Source: Onthophagus taurus
Taxonomy: Eukaryota > Arthropoda > Insecta > Coleoptera > Scarabaeidae
Assembly: GCF_036711975.1 (NCBI RefSeq)
Contig: NC_091967.1
Span: 8,742,001-8,806,000, forward strand
Reading direction: 5' to 3'
DNA length: 64,000 bases
Shown: piece by piece, positions 1-13,500 of the stretch
Layout: every line of letters starts with the position of its first letter
Position numbering within the stretch: the stretch's first letter is position 1
Program-made: the position numbers and the translations under genes
Notes under the pieces: generated by a model
What the model was told of the DNA's origin: nothing
The model's database searches: none
What the model saw: the letters and a program-made list of their open reading frames with translations, nothing else

Positions 1-995
1 AAACTTCTTTATGCTTAAAGCAACATATCAATACTACTAATAATCACTAAACTGTAATAATATAACAGTTTTAGGGATAACTACGGGAGATCTTAGGAAT
101 GACGCTGAAGAGTACGGCACTACATCGAGAATAGTTACATTTTCCGAGAATTTATTGAAGAACTATTGAAGGCAACAAAAGGTAGGAGGTAATAGGAGCT
201 GGTAGAATAGGTGGTGATGGTAGAATATTGTGATTGGAAGAAGGTAACAGAAGTAAGCAGGTGGTAGATAGAAACTAGATGGTGGCCAGAAAATGATAAA
301 ATAACATCTGGTATTGATATGTTAAGAGTTTGTAGATAATAGTAGCTCATAGGAAATGGCAGAAGAGAGGAAGTATCGTATGGCAGAAAGTATATCCTAC
401 AAGAAAGCTTGCAAACGGCAAAATTTAGCAGAAGTATGGATGGAAGAAACGAATGGAGATAAGAAGATGATAAAAACAACCCGAAAGAACTCTAGTAACA
501 CCTCTGGCATAAAACCCACACTCAATTTTTGAGTCTCTTGCTACACGTGTCGTTTTGATACTGTCCCATACCGCATATTTTGCTTATTGATAAATTAAGT
601 CAAAAAAGAGCTGCATCGCTGAAGATGATGTTTCGCCACAATGTGGATTGATTTTTAATTGAAGCATTTACAAGTTGCAAACATCTCTTCATCAAGTCTG
701 GAATCTCCGCATACCAAAATAGATAATCCCAAATTTTGTATCCTACTTAGGAGTAATTTAGGCATCTACAGATTTTTATTCCATTTAGTATCATAACAAA
801 TGTAGCAAACTTGAATCGCAATACACATCTAGTACCGAAGATTGGAGTTCTGAAGAGACCTTTTTAACAATTGCACTTACATTGATTCCAAATCTAGATT
901 AAACTTCCTTTCATTATCTTTTAAAAGTTTTCCTTTTTAACCATAATTTTTTTTTACATTCACATCTAACTTGTTGAACAATATCTATTATTGCT
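1..995. other. Upstream intergenic DNA, no gene seen
   Basis: No exon with supporting splice sites or recognisable protein similarity was found. About 165-480 is a purine-rich, GGTAG/GAAG-type low-complexity stretch that leaves a long open frame on the minus strand; I read this as composition, not a gene. The rest is unremarkable AT-rich sequence. Confidence 0.5.
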
Positions 996-1019
996 ACTAC
1001 ATATTACTTCCACCTAGAA

Positions 1020-1455
1020 CGTAGTTGGAGAACAACTTACAACAAAGACGCCGAAACTGAGGGTTACTCTGAAAAGTTCTACCCCAATAAGGTTTGTACG
1101 GCGCAAGCCCGTTGCTGGCGTCACGACGCCAGTGTCGCGGCGTTTGTGACGGTGATAGGACGCGCGCGACGTCGCATCGACGATGGAGCACGCTTTGGAA
1201 GGCTACCGCCAATGCTGCTGCTATTGCCGCCGCTCTTGTTATCAACGCCGTTACGGTTTTCGATCGGCGTTAAAAGCCGCGTGTTGAAGGCGTCTGGAAA
1301 CGTCCGACGCGCCACATTATGCTCTGCTTGTAAAAGAAAATAGTAACTGACCTTAGCGCGCGCGGTTTGCAGTTAGTTGCCGAAAGAGAGAAAGATAGAG
1401 AAGTTCGGGCGAACTAGCTAGAAATAAAAAAATAAGAAAAACAAACGAAAGAAGT
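1020..1455 (+). promoter_or_regulatory. Probable Dscam2 promoter and 5' UTR (CpG-rich block)
   Basis: The sequence becomes markedly GC- and CpG-rich here (many CGACG, GCGCGC and GACGCC stretches at 1090-1370) directly upstream of the signal-peptide exon. A CAGTTAG initiator-like site lies near 1370 and is followed by a purine-rich GAGAGAAAGATAGAGAAG-type leader before the ATG at 1456. No clear TATA box is present. The transcription start is inferred only. Confidence 0.4.
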
Positions 1456-1501
1456 ATGTTGGTGGTGTTTCATCTTGCTCTTTTTGGCTCCCTTACAACA
1501 G
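1456..1501 (+). CDS. Dscam2: Dscam2 exon 1: signal peptide
   Basis: The exon encodes MLVVFHLALFGSLTTG, a short hydrophobic signal peptide, and ends in a phase-1 donor (ACAACAG then GTAAGT). The next exon in phase is 29.5 kb downstream. The distance makes this the least certain exon, but the phase, strong donor, hydrophobicity and CpG-rich upstream block all agree. Confidence 0.72.
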
Positions 1502-4500
1502 GTAAGTCTTTGAAGTTTTTATTCATCAATAAGTTCAAAATTTTTGAAAACCTTTTAGGCATAAATACATATACTTGAATAGCTCATGTATGATTAAAAA
1601 ACTAGTCTAACAATTTGAAAGTTGTAAATTTGATAAACTGAGAATCATGCTCGAGCATTTTAAAGCTTCTTGTGAAGCTTTAACAGGTAAACGCGATTTA
1701 TATTCATGTTCTTGGGGGCGGCATCCGTGAAAAATGGCGTCGTTCTAAGCGGCAACCTGATTTATTATACAAATTTTAGACCGCCTCGCTAAGTTTGCTT
1801 AAGTTTTGTATTGTTCGCAACGCGTTTAAACATTTACAAATAAAATCAATACTAATTTTCATCTTAATTTATTATCTCTTGATGTTAACGTTGTCTCAAA
1901 AGACTCGGCGGTGTGGCTAAATAGTTAGGGATGTATGTAAAAAGGAAAAACTCATTTGCATTAACCTAAAAGCACACCGTTGTATTCAATTACACTCTAA
2001 CAGGTTCCCATCCAGTGGGAGAAGAGTAAGTTGGTAATGTACGCGGCCGATTTACCATACAAGAGTTTCCCCGAAAGCTTGAAACTTTTGGAGATTAGGA
2101 TGCGCAGCTTTCTCGCTTTTCTTGCAAACGAAAAACTTTTCTCGCATCTCGATTTTATCGTTGTGCAAAAGATTTTAGATTTACAACATTTTTTCGATGA
2201 ACGAAAAAAACTTGTCGTAATTAACATTTTGGGACTCCTAGAACTAATTTAATATCGAAACTGTTATATGAGTTCTTGGTTGGATGTTGTGTCTTCTCGA
2301 ATGGTACTACAATTACCAACCTATATTAACAGGAGTTCTCAGCTTAAACGCAAGCGATAAGAGAAGTTGTGCGACCTGCTCCCAACCGATATCAAGAGGT
2401 TAATTACCACGAAGGATGGAGGGTGTAAGGTAATCTTGAAGCATCACGTTTTCTTGTTATTGCTTCATGTATAGATACGTAGTTATTATCTAATGATTAA
2501 TATGGGTTTTATTAATATAAGAAAATAAGAAATTTATAGAAGTTTTTCAGAGACGAGATAAGTTCCAATTTGCACTTTAATGCCGCTTGGTTTAGTTCAA
2601 CACCCAATAAGTTGTGTTTCTATCCTTGCATGTGTCTAAACACCAGTGTTAGCTGTTGTCCAAAGATTAAAATATTTGCTATGTAGGTACAGAAGTTCTA
2701 TGAAAGTTTCCATTTTCTGAACAGTTGTGGTTTCTTTTGTACATGTAATTGACTTTCATTGAAAATACATCTCAATTCTGTTCTTTCACTTTTCGTATTC
2801 TGTTCATACAGATAGGTACCATTTCATTTGATCTCTACCAATGCATTAAATTGCATCTCGATTTTAACTTTGCGGTTTCCATTATTCTCGCTGCCATGTT
2901 CCATTTCACTGCATGTATTCGATGGGTGATCAGCATCTAGAATTTCACTGCACACTGACGTTCTTTGTATAGTCCTGCAATTTCGCCCGTGTGAAGTAAC
3001 ATCGTTGTATGGCGACTTATTTTTTTCATTTGAAAACGTTTTGTTGTGAGTTGTTCGTTAAACAATGGCATAGACTGAACCCAACCCAAGAACTTCAAGC
3101 ATAACTTTCAAGCGTTAGATTGTTGTATATTTACCATTGAACTAAAACTAGAACTAACACTAGATCTAGAACTAGAAACATTCGGGTTTAGCCGTCTTGA
3201 GAGACGTGCGGCTAAATCCGAATGTTTCTAGTTCTCGGTCTAGTGTTAGTTCTAGTATTGCACTAGCACTATCACTAGAACTAACACAAAACCTAGAACT
3301 AGAATCATTCGGGTTTAGCCGTCTTGAGAGACGTGCGGCTAAATCCGCATGTTTCTAGTTCTCGGTCTAGTGTTAGTTCTAGTATTGCACTATCACTAGA
3401 ACTAACACAAGACCTAGAACTACAATTATTCGGGTTTGGCCGTCTTGAGAGACGTGCGGCTAAATCCGCATGTTTCTAGTTCTAAGTCTAGTGTTAGTTC
3501 TAGTTTTAATTGTTATTCAGCGTTGTATATTTTTCATTGAACTAACCAAAACTCTATATTTTATAAAATATAGAAAACAAAATCAAAATTTGAATTTTTT
3601 TGGATTTAAAATTGAGAGTCTTTTCTTGTTAGTTGAACCAGAAACTTATTTAGTATACTCGTGTTTTAGTGAACGTGTGGTCAGAGTGGCGCAACGCGAG
3701 CCCAGGTGAATTATGAACAGTAGGGAAGACTTAACTCTCCGGAAAGACTCACCTGGCCCAGATACGAAGGAGACGTTGCTCTTCAAACACGGGTTTTCCC
3801 TCAATTAATTCAGGATTATTCCCCCGGTCGACCGAAGCTCGGTTTCGAGGGTTAAATGACGGCATTAAGAATTTATCCTTAACCTCTCGTCATATTTAAA
3901 CGCAATTCTATCAAAAAAAAAAAAACATATATATTAATTATGTTGTTTTAGACGATTCTTACGTTTAAATTTGAAAATCATTGAAATTGTTTTTTTCGTT
4001 TTAAAAGAGGAAGGAGACTTCCACCTTCCGTTTCGTAATTTCCGGTGCGAATTTCGTGACGATCGCCTTTCTGATTTCACGTCACCAACTAGAAGTCGTC
4101 CCGGCTTAAAGTAGAAGGGACGGACCGAGTCGACGCCGCCGGTCAACACCGCAACGAAGGAGGCTAGATGCTGCTGGTACTGCCGCGGTAGCTGATTAGT
4201 ATTGAATCTGGCTGATGACACGCCCGGTCGATATTTGCGCGCTGAATATGAAATGTGGTGGAGGCGTCGTCGGTGCATTTTGTCGTTCGTTGTCTCCTCC
4301 TCTCCTCTTAACCGGGGTGAATGGCATCCGAGAAAGAATGATGACGGTGAAAAATTAATGCTAAGAAAAATGGGAATATAATTTAAAGTTTGACTTTTAT
4401 CTTTATTGTCTAGGTTTTTGCTTCCTTTCAAAGTGATATGTCGAGTCTGCTGCGAAGTTTACTCGAATCTCGTCGGTAAACAAGCATTGCTTGAGGAGAT

Positions 4501-7500
4501 GTCTAGAACCTATCCCTTATATTTGTTTATTTCTTGAACGACCTGAAAGGTTTCTTGTGTTCAAGCCAACTATTTCCAGTCCATCATAAAAACATTTTTT
4601 GTTGTTGGTTGTCATCTACACACTCCTAAATAATTCCATAACTCTTCGCGAATATTCGATTTCGAAGCTGATCATCATATAAACTAGTTTTTTTTTGTTG
4701 TTGGGGAGGTGGGATAGAGGCGAAGGGATTGGAATTGGTGGTTCTGCCGACGACGAAACGGAACGCATTGTCGATAAAGTGATGCAAATGGACCCTCCGC
4801 AGCTACTTCGTCCGCACACAATAGCGCAATCTACGATTTCCATCCATTCCGTGTACTCTCCATATCTGCCTCCAACCTCAAGGAACTTCAAGATGCTACC
4901 GACATTGAAATCGTACATCCCTTCTCACCAAGTTTCACAACGTTCGTCTTGACGGTTAAAATTAATATCCGAGGTGGGTGCGAATTTTTCAGCGCTCCTC
5001 GAAATTGTAGTTGGGAGAATTTCTGTTGCTATTGTGTGTTCTCGAAGATACCTTATGATATATTTGAAATCGACGGGACGTGAGAAATAAAATAGAAAGG
5101 TCGGTTTGTAATAATACAGATTTATTTTATACAATAGGAGAGATTTTTGCTTTGTAATCAATCTCGGAAGACAATTTCAACGACTCGAGGGTATTCTCGG
5201 TATGAAATGCGGGCAACGTCCAGGGAATATATTGCTTGGGTATCGTACGTCATAATCCCGACAGATACCTCGGTTTTGCGGACGTGCACCTCTTGTAATA
5301 TATATATAATATACCGGACGAGATATACGACGTAATTTTGTATTTGAAAAATTACCTTTTACAAGAAAACGACTCCGAAGTTAATAATATCATCCAACAA
5401 GGTATTTTTATCTTGTTACATGTATATTAAAGTAGTAGTCAAACCCCGGCTTTAATCTCCTCTTTAATACGATTTTGAATTTATATTTGTTCGAAATTTT
5501 GTTCAGTGTCTATCTAAAGACAAGAATTTTCCTAGAAACAGATATAGTTTCTATATTGATCTCTGTGTATTTTGGAGCAAAGGAAAATATATTTTCTATT
5601 AAACAAACTCCGTGCTTGCTTGGAAACTTCAGATAAATGGGATTTTTCAGTTAAGTGTACATGAGGACTTAATGAATTATGTCGATAATTTGGAATTCCT
5701 TATCAGACTCCAGCTGGAAAATTTCTTAAAAATACAATATTATTGTTTGTTGAATATGCATCAGAGTTCGCGTTGGTGGAATGATTGCAAATGGCTTACA
5801 AAATGTTATGAATCTGTCATGTTGAAGATGACATAGCTAAAATCTCCATTGTTATTTTGTGGTTCTACATCTATGGGTATTGGTGTTGTACTATTTAATC
5901 TTTGTAGGTAATATAGATGAATTTGATTAAATTATAGATTTCTGCAATATTTTTCTGGTCAGGCTCTTGGATTTCGTGCGTAGTGAGATGGATGATGGAA
6001 TCTGGAAACTCTTATTTTCTTAAAGCTTTCGACTTGTTTGATCAACTTTTACTGCATCTTCTTATATAGAGTTCTGACAATCATACCTTTGGTGTGCATC
6101 CATACCAGATTGCACCAATGACATGGATGTATGCGGATTTTTGTAGCACATTGACTATATAAACAGACAACAGTAATCCAGAAGGGATTTCATACTGATC
6201 TAGTTGTTATGGTGTTGTACTAAATCCAGATACAACGTAATTCATTATTCATGACAGTATTGTTGTACGGAATGACCCCCTTTCCTGATACCATCAGAAA
6301 GATTGGTGTCATTTCGAATTCCGGTTTGACTTGACGTCCAATATGACGGAGATTTGCAAAACGACTGAGGTTGTACTTCATATACTGCAGGTTGGGTTCC
6401 TTCCTCCCAGCTTATGTTACATACACTTTTATACTTCGTCATCCAAACCATGCAAACCAGAAAAATTGTAGAATCGCTGCTTCTGCCATGTCATTGGTCT
6501 CGATCATCACCACTAAATGCATCAACACAGAAATGAGGTGGGAATGTTCTACCGCATATCATATAATATTAAGTTTCATCGACCATAGGTACCATAGGTT
6601 ATTATTCGCACTATTATTTGTATAATGGGAAACGATTATAGGATTTGTGACAACGTTACTACGTCATCAAATTCTCTGTAAAATAGTGTCCATATAATGT
6701 CATAGTTATAATACTCCACCTATAATAATAATATAATAATCAAGATAACTGCACTTGCTGGTTTTACGATATTTTCAATTTTGGCCTCTAGGGGAAAAAC
6801 AAAAGGGGCTTATTTTGTGGATTAGAGATTAAAGCAGATTGGATCTGGTTTCAAAGTAAACTATGCTTATTTGATTGGGTTTGATATTGGATTATAAAGA
6901 TTTAGCCTTGAAAGTTAATGATGGAAAAATTCATTGACACGGAGCATTACTGATGATTAAAGATATCGTATATTAGTAGCTCTCTTGAGAGCTTTATAAG
7001 ATATTCAATTCTTTCACGGCGTCCAGTAGCAACAAAAATACGATTTTATCTTTTTGAGCGATCAAATATTTTTTGAAGATTCAACAATTTAAGACTATTA
7101 ATCGAAGTTGGTGCCTTCTCTTAGGTTTTCTTCTTCCTTCATGTTGTCAAACGTTATATATGTTTTCCAGAATTTTTCTTCTATGGGTGTTTATTTAGAT
7201 AACGTATTGATGGTGGTTGGAATTAAAATTAATTCGAAGATGGAATTTCTTAGGTCAGGAAATGTTTTCATGAATCTTTTGTGATTCTATAATCAGCGCT
7301 ATTTATAGTCAGTATTCAGTATTCGTAAAAAGTGGACCTTTTAATTGTTATGCAAAGAAGTGGGTTACGAGATTTCGTCAGTAATAACATCCTTAACTAT
7401 TACTACAATCCATGTTTTCTTTCCTTTATTTGGTCTAGCTGCACCATTATTATGACCCGAAAGCAAGTATGTATTGTCGTTTCGGATTGCTCGTTATTTC

Positions 7501-10500
7501 CATAACAACATATACATTTTTAGCTTTCCAGAATTACTGATCTTTAGAAATCGGTGAGCAAGTAACTGCGGGTTTATCGTTATCCCCATGGGTTAAATTT
7601 AGAATTTCTAGCTTTATGTATGCATAATTAAGCTTTAAACAATTCCAACTCTAAAAAATTCTAGGAATTCTTTATACAATAGAAACAATGATATAAACTC
7701 ATTTAGATGCTTTTGTGATGTAAATGTTATGTGATCAACGAAAATCATTATAACATTAAGTTATTATCCTTTGGATTATTTAATTTTTTCATTTTACATG
7801 GATAAGATTTCCCTCAAGACACCACAAACAAAATTCGTTACTTTAACCCCATAATTTCTATTTCTCATTACGCTTGAGGTGTATCCCTTTATTATTTACG
7901 TGAGACGGTTACAGGATTACGCTTCACTTCTTCTACTACGCGCCGCTTTGTGTTTCAATTAAGACGCAGGCAACGTATTTTATTGAGAAGAACAACAGAT
8001 TTATTATAACGAGGGTGAACTCAATTTTAATAAATTTCCAATGCAAATTTTGCGTTCCGTTTTCTGCCACTGGCATTTTTAATTATATTATTACAATATT
8101 AAGTCTTTTTTCGTAATTTTTTTTAAGCCGTGATAGATTTGTTTTTGTTTCTTTCTTAATTTGTTCTTGTTTTTTTGAATTAAAGAAGTAAAAGTGTTTT
8201 TAATTGATCCCGTTTTCCTGCACTTAATTAACGATTACCATCGGGTTGGGTAATTTAAAACGTGTAAACACGAACCGGGCGCTACACGATAAATATCCCC
8301 GATAATATTAAATTCGCCGTTAATTACTTGCGTTTTGTAGTTCGTTCCGCATTCCCTTTTCCATTTTAACGAGGGGGTGCTTTTAATTACGGCGCGTTGA
8401 ATTTTTCTTTTCTACCTTTTTTTTGTGTCCAAGTAATCGGGGTGGAACTTAAACCGTAACGTTTCAACGAATTTAACCCCTATAATTAACAAGGTATGGA
8501 TTAAACTGCCAGAGTGTTCGAGAGAGGCCATCTTGCCAGAGGGTTTAATTTCGTCAAAATCGTGGACATCGAGAGACTCCTCAACCGGATATTACAATCG
8601 CCAGTGGCAACGTTTCGACGCCGGAGTAATAAATCAATAAATACATATAGTCAATATAAAAATTTATGCAATCATTGAAATTGTATATTTATTTGTGATT
8701 TTGAGAACGCTTCGTGTTTACGCGATTTCGTTAAATAACGGGTGACGGGTGCGCTTCTTCGCGCAACAAAATGGGATTCGTAGTCTTCAATTCTGGTGGA
8801 AATTTGACGCGGAAAATTGAAAACCAATCCCATTCGCTTCATAGAAGCGAAACGAACGTCGTAGAGACGCAGAGGCGTTGGGAGACGATGTAAAAAAGGA
8901 CGATGACGACGTAAAATCCGCGTCACGACACTTTCCATTTCCAATTTTCCTACCGTAATCTCCGCGACAGTTGTATCGTAACGTGTAACGTTCCAAGTGG
9001 CGTCGTAAAATGGGAAAAAATTCTTAAAACACGTTTTCTTGCTAGTTGTGTTTTTCGATATCTTCTAAAGGTGTCAGGAATTCGATCGGTTGCAGCACAC
9101 ACTCGGAAAAATTGCATTCCACGGAAGAATCCGCGTGAACGGATTCAATCCGGAATTCCATGGAGTATCAGGCCCCTTTCGTGTCTGGACTTTTGAAAAC
9201 TCCACGTTCACGACATCGTCGACCGAGAAAGATAGAAAAGAGAAAGGAAAAAGGAAATGAAAAAAGAAAAGACAGTGCCGTTCGTCACGTTTTGTATTCA
9301 TAGACGTCGCTGTGAGCGGTCGTGACGACACGCCATAGTATTTTCCATCTGTCAACTACTTTTCTTGTTCGTCTAACAAAAACCACGAAAGATATAAATG
9401 ATAAAATTTATAATAAATAAAATAAGTATCGAGTCTGAGTCGATTTTTGATCAGATTTTAATTAGACGTAGTCTATTGTTCAGGGAATGGTCGTTATCTG
9501 TCGGACATGTGCCGAAAAGCTCATGACGATGCCAACCAGAGAGGACACGACCAGACCTAGTAGGCAGCGGGGGAGTCTACTGCCAGTTCCACAATAGGTA
9601 TTGTATAGGGGAACGATCCAAGTGGCCATTGTCTGCATGCGTCCCCACGGCGATGCCGCCATCTGTGGACGGAATCCGGTACGGTCAGCACCCTTTCGAG
9701 TAGCGTAGTGCGCCCCCCGTTGAGTCAAGAAGAATGAGGGGAAGCGAAAACGGCGTTTAATCTCCCGCATTTAGTCGGTCGTTCTTTTTTTTACCCCAAA
9801 AACGTTCTGTTCCGTCTCAAGACCTTTCTTATATTTGCCAACTTCACGTCTTCCCATTAATATAAAGATTTTATTTCCAACACCACTAAACCAAAGAATA
9901 TTTGTAATATCAAGTAATTTTTGATTGTAAAGATTTTACGTGGAGTGGCAGCACGCGGATTTAATTAAAACTAAGCCCGTTTTTCTGAGCGAAACATCCA
10001 GGATTAAGCGAATAAAGGTTCGCTGCGAATTCGGCCTCTCTACCCTGATTTAAACTTTCCCAAGTACGACGAAACGGTCAAATCCCTCCTTTCGACCGAC
10101 CGCCGCTCCGTTTGTTTTTCCGTAATTACCGCCAACTTTAAAATTCATAACTTTTCTACGAGTAACGTCCTTCGTTTATTATACGAAATCCAGTTTTGTA
10201 TTTCATTTTTTTTCCTTTTGTTTATAGCTTAGAAGATTTAAGCGATTCTCTCACTTGAATATTGTTGTTTCTTTAGTATGGTAGAGTCTGAATAACGATC
10301 AAATGATGCTTAATGTAGCAACTGAGTATTTACGATGAACTCAAAGCAGAAAATTATTACACCATGGTTTATATTCAAATAATGAAAGGAAAGTGTTAAT
10401 TGCAATCTACTACTAGTTCTGTTGATGTTGTAGTATGTGGTGAAAGTTTCAATTATGCAGTAGAACCTCGATGCTACATGCGGGGTGCACAGCTCGAAGA

Positions 10501-13500
10501 CCCGTTCGTGACGTCACGCAGGGATAGGCAACTACTATTTCACACTTTGAATTAACAAATACTTAACAACTAAAACTAGAACTAACGCTAGACCTAGAAC
10601 TAGAAAGTTTCGGCTTTAGCCCTGCGTCTCTTAAGACAGCTAAACCTGAATGTTTCGACTTTCTTCAGACGCACGGCTAAACCCGAAACTTTCTAGTTCT
10701 AGGTCTAGTGTTAGTTCTAGTTTTAGTTCAATAATAGTAAGAAAACTAGCATTAGAACTAACACTAAACTAATATAACAATCTAGCGCTGAATAACGTTA
10801 TATCGAAGTTTTTCTGTATTACTATTAGTATATACCTTTTTATGAACAAAACCGTACCTGAAAATCTATTTTCTTTTTCCTGCTGGCATTTAGGGCTGTT
10901 TAACATTTTACGTTGTCGAAGAACTTTATTGGGTTGTGATCAATAACTCTTCAGTGTCTATCTTTTGTGTAGCTCTTCTTTTTGGTTTGATATGATCCAT
11001 ATTGCAAGTTATTGTATTTCTCCATTTACTGCAAAAGATTAGAGAGCTTATAATGACTACAAAATTAATAATAAATTTGACATTAAAACCTTTATATATG
11101 TAGGTATCCTATAAAACTGACATCATTACTTAACCTATTTAAGAATAAATTGATAATCTTATAATAAATATGTAGGTTGCAGTACTATGGTATCTAATCT
11201 TTGATCCATCTATCCAACTAACGGTGGTTCGGACGAAAAATTTGAGAATTTGTCCGTAAAAGTAACCTGATAAAATCCGACGAGGAAGATTAAGAGGAGG
11301 GCGGTTTCGTCAAAATGACTTTTGCGGACCGCGTCTTGAATTCAATTTCAATCTCATCTGGTGTACAAGTCGTTTTATCTCAATTTGGAGAGCGACGACG
11401 AGGTTGAGATGCAAGTCGGTTGACCAATGACAAAAAATATCTTCATTTACGTTTAGCCTTGATGAGAATTTTTACTTGTAATTTCAAAACGGTTAATAAT
11501 TAATTTCATGTGCGACACATTTCTGATAAATTATCCTTCACGAACCGGGATATTCATTATGCTACGTCAGAACGTGTTGTGGGTATAGGATACAAACCTC
11601 GGCAACGAGCAAGAAGCAAATTCGTATAGTATACGAAATCGCGAAGTCGTCCTGAAAATTTAATAAGTCCGGAAGGAAGCCCTCGTCTGGCACCCTCTTG
11701 CCCCGTTTTCTTGACACTTACAATAAGCCGTGCGCGAAGCCGAATGAATTAAGGCTTACGTGGCACCTTCTACCCCCTATATTTTACTTTATTAATACCG
11801 TCTTATTATATACATTCATTTTTTAAAATAACGATTTTATTTAATTCATTTTTAAGTAAAGTTAAACATTTGTTAGTGTTGTTAGAGCAAGAAATGTCTT
11901 TCAAAATAAACGTGTCGTCTGTTGAGGAGGTAATCCTAGGGCTTCTCTGCGAGGGCTTTACGTCTTGGAGATATGCTGTGCCGTTGGGTTATTTGGCGTT
12001 TGAGGTCCCGGTGACAAGAGGACGCGCCTGATTTCCCCTGGGAACCGGGTTGGCGCGCTTCAGCCGCGCGTCAATTTCGTTTCTATCTCCACCGACGACA
12101 CCCACACGCTTTATCAATACTCGAGGCAGCGAGAACGCGATTATTTTTGACCTAATACCATCGGATTACGAACGAGACTTTATTTTTATTTTATTTCTTT
12201 TTGGGATACTCTTTTCAAAAAATTTTCTCTCAGCACCAGATTTCTACTAATTAGTATTCGTGTTCTTTTTTACTACCAGTACGTTGCCGAGGCGCGGGTT
12301 TTTGTGAGCGATTTTCGAGTCTCCACGTTAATTATAGAGGCAACGACAGCGTCAAAGGCATAGGCTACTTCCGTCGCAAGAGACGGGTTATAAACATGCA
12401 CGGATGTGAAATGAAAAGGCCCGCTCGAAAAGAGACGACAGATGAAGAAAGAGGGAAGTGAGGGGAGAACGAGGAGGGTTTGTTAACGTACCCCGTTAGG
12501 GGTTTTTACGCTTCAGCGTCGATGAAAAACCATCTCTTCGTCTTCGTTTCGTTCCTCCCTCTCCTCTTTCTATTAAAACTTACATTTTGACTTCTTAATC
12601 GATAGGCATATTAACGCATCAGTTGACGACCGTTAATTTCCGAAGTAAACGATCAATCATTTGGGGGGTTCCAGCATTTGAGGCGGCGGCGTCGTCGTTC
12701 TCTCTGTGCATGACGGCGTCCGTGATGAATGAATAACCTGGCAGAAATTGGAAACCATGTTACGTCAGTCCGAACACCCATGGGGAGTAATTGAGGCAAT
12801 TGCCTGCCAGCCACCATATCCAAAGTCAGCGTCGACATCTAGAATACAAATGATGCTGAAATAACTCACTATTTTATTTTAATGGAGGTGATTGATTCGA
12901 TTTAGATAAAGCTTAATACTTTAATTAGATAAAGTAAACTATTTAGATTTAGTTCAGAATTGCTGATGCTATAAGTCTTATTAATAACCGGAATCTCATA
13001 AAGATATCGCTGACTATTACGGAATTTTGGTTCTATCTCGCCTTTATATGACTCAAGTGTGCTCCCATCAACGTTGGGGCAATTGGCCCCGTTGCGTGAG
13101 TGTTTTTTATCGTAAAACGAAAGAAAAAAAAATTGGCAGATATATTACTGTAGTAAACATCCTTTCCGTCGATCCTTTCTGGATTATTACAGTAAAATAT
13201 AACATTTGATGTTCTTTCGTAGTATCAAAAAAAGTAAAATACGATATCGAGTTTAGATAAAGAGGATTTATAAAACTCTCGTTTTAGTGATCTTCGTTTA
13301 GTTATTTTTTTTATCACCTTAAGCTTCCCCGCTTTTCGGGTTGTACTATACAAGTTAATATTTTTCTCAAAACGACTTCCCCATCGACAGTTTAGTATCC
13401 GATACGTACGGATACCGCCGACGGCGACGTTCTCCACCCTCCTCTTTCTTTGCACCCCATTCTAGTGTAGAAGATGTACGCTTCACGCCTCGACGATATC

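Noticed and set aside
135..479. A 114-codon serine/leucine-rich frame on minus
   Set aside because: It mirrors a purine-rich low-complexity stretch and has no start context or domain.
9480..9770. A 96-codon open frame on minus
   Set aside because: It lies in a CpG-rich block where stops are rare by composition, has no recognised domain and no splice context.
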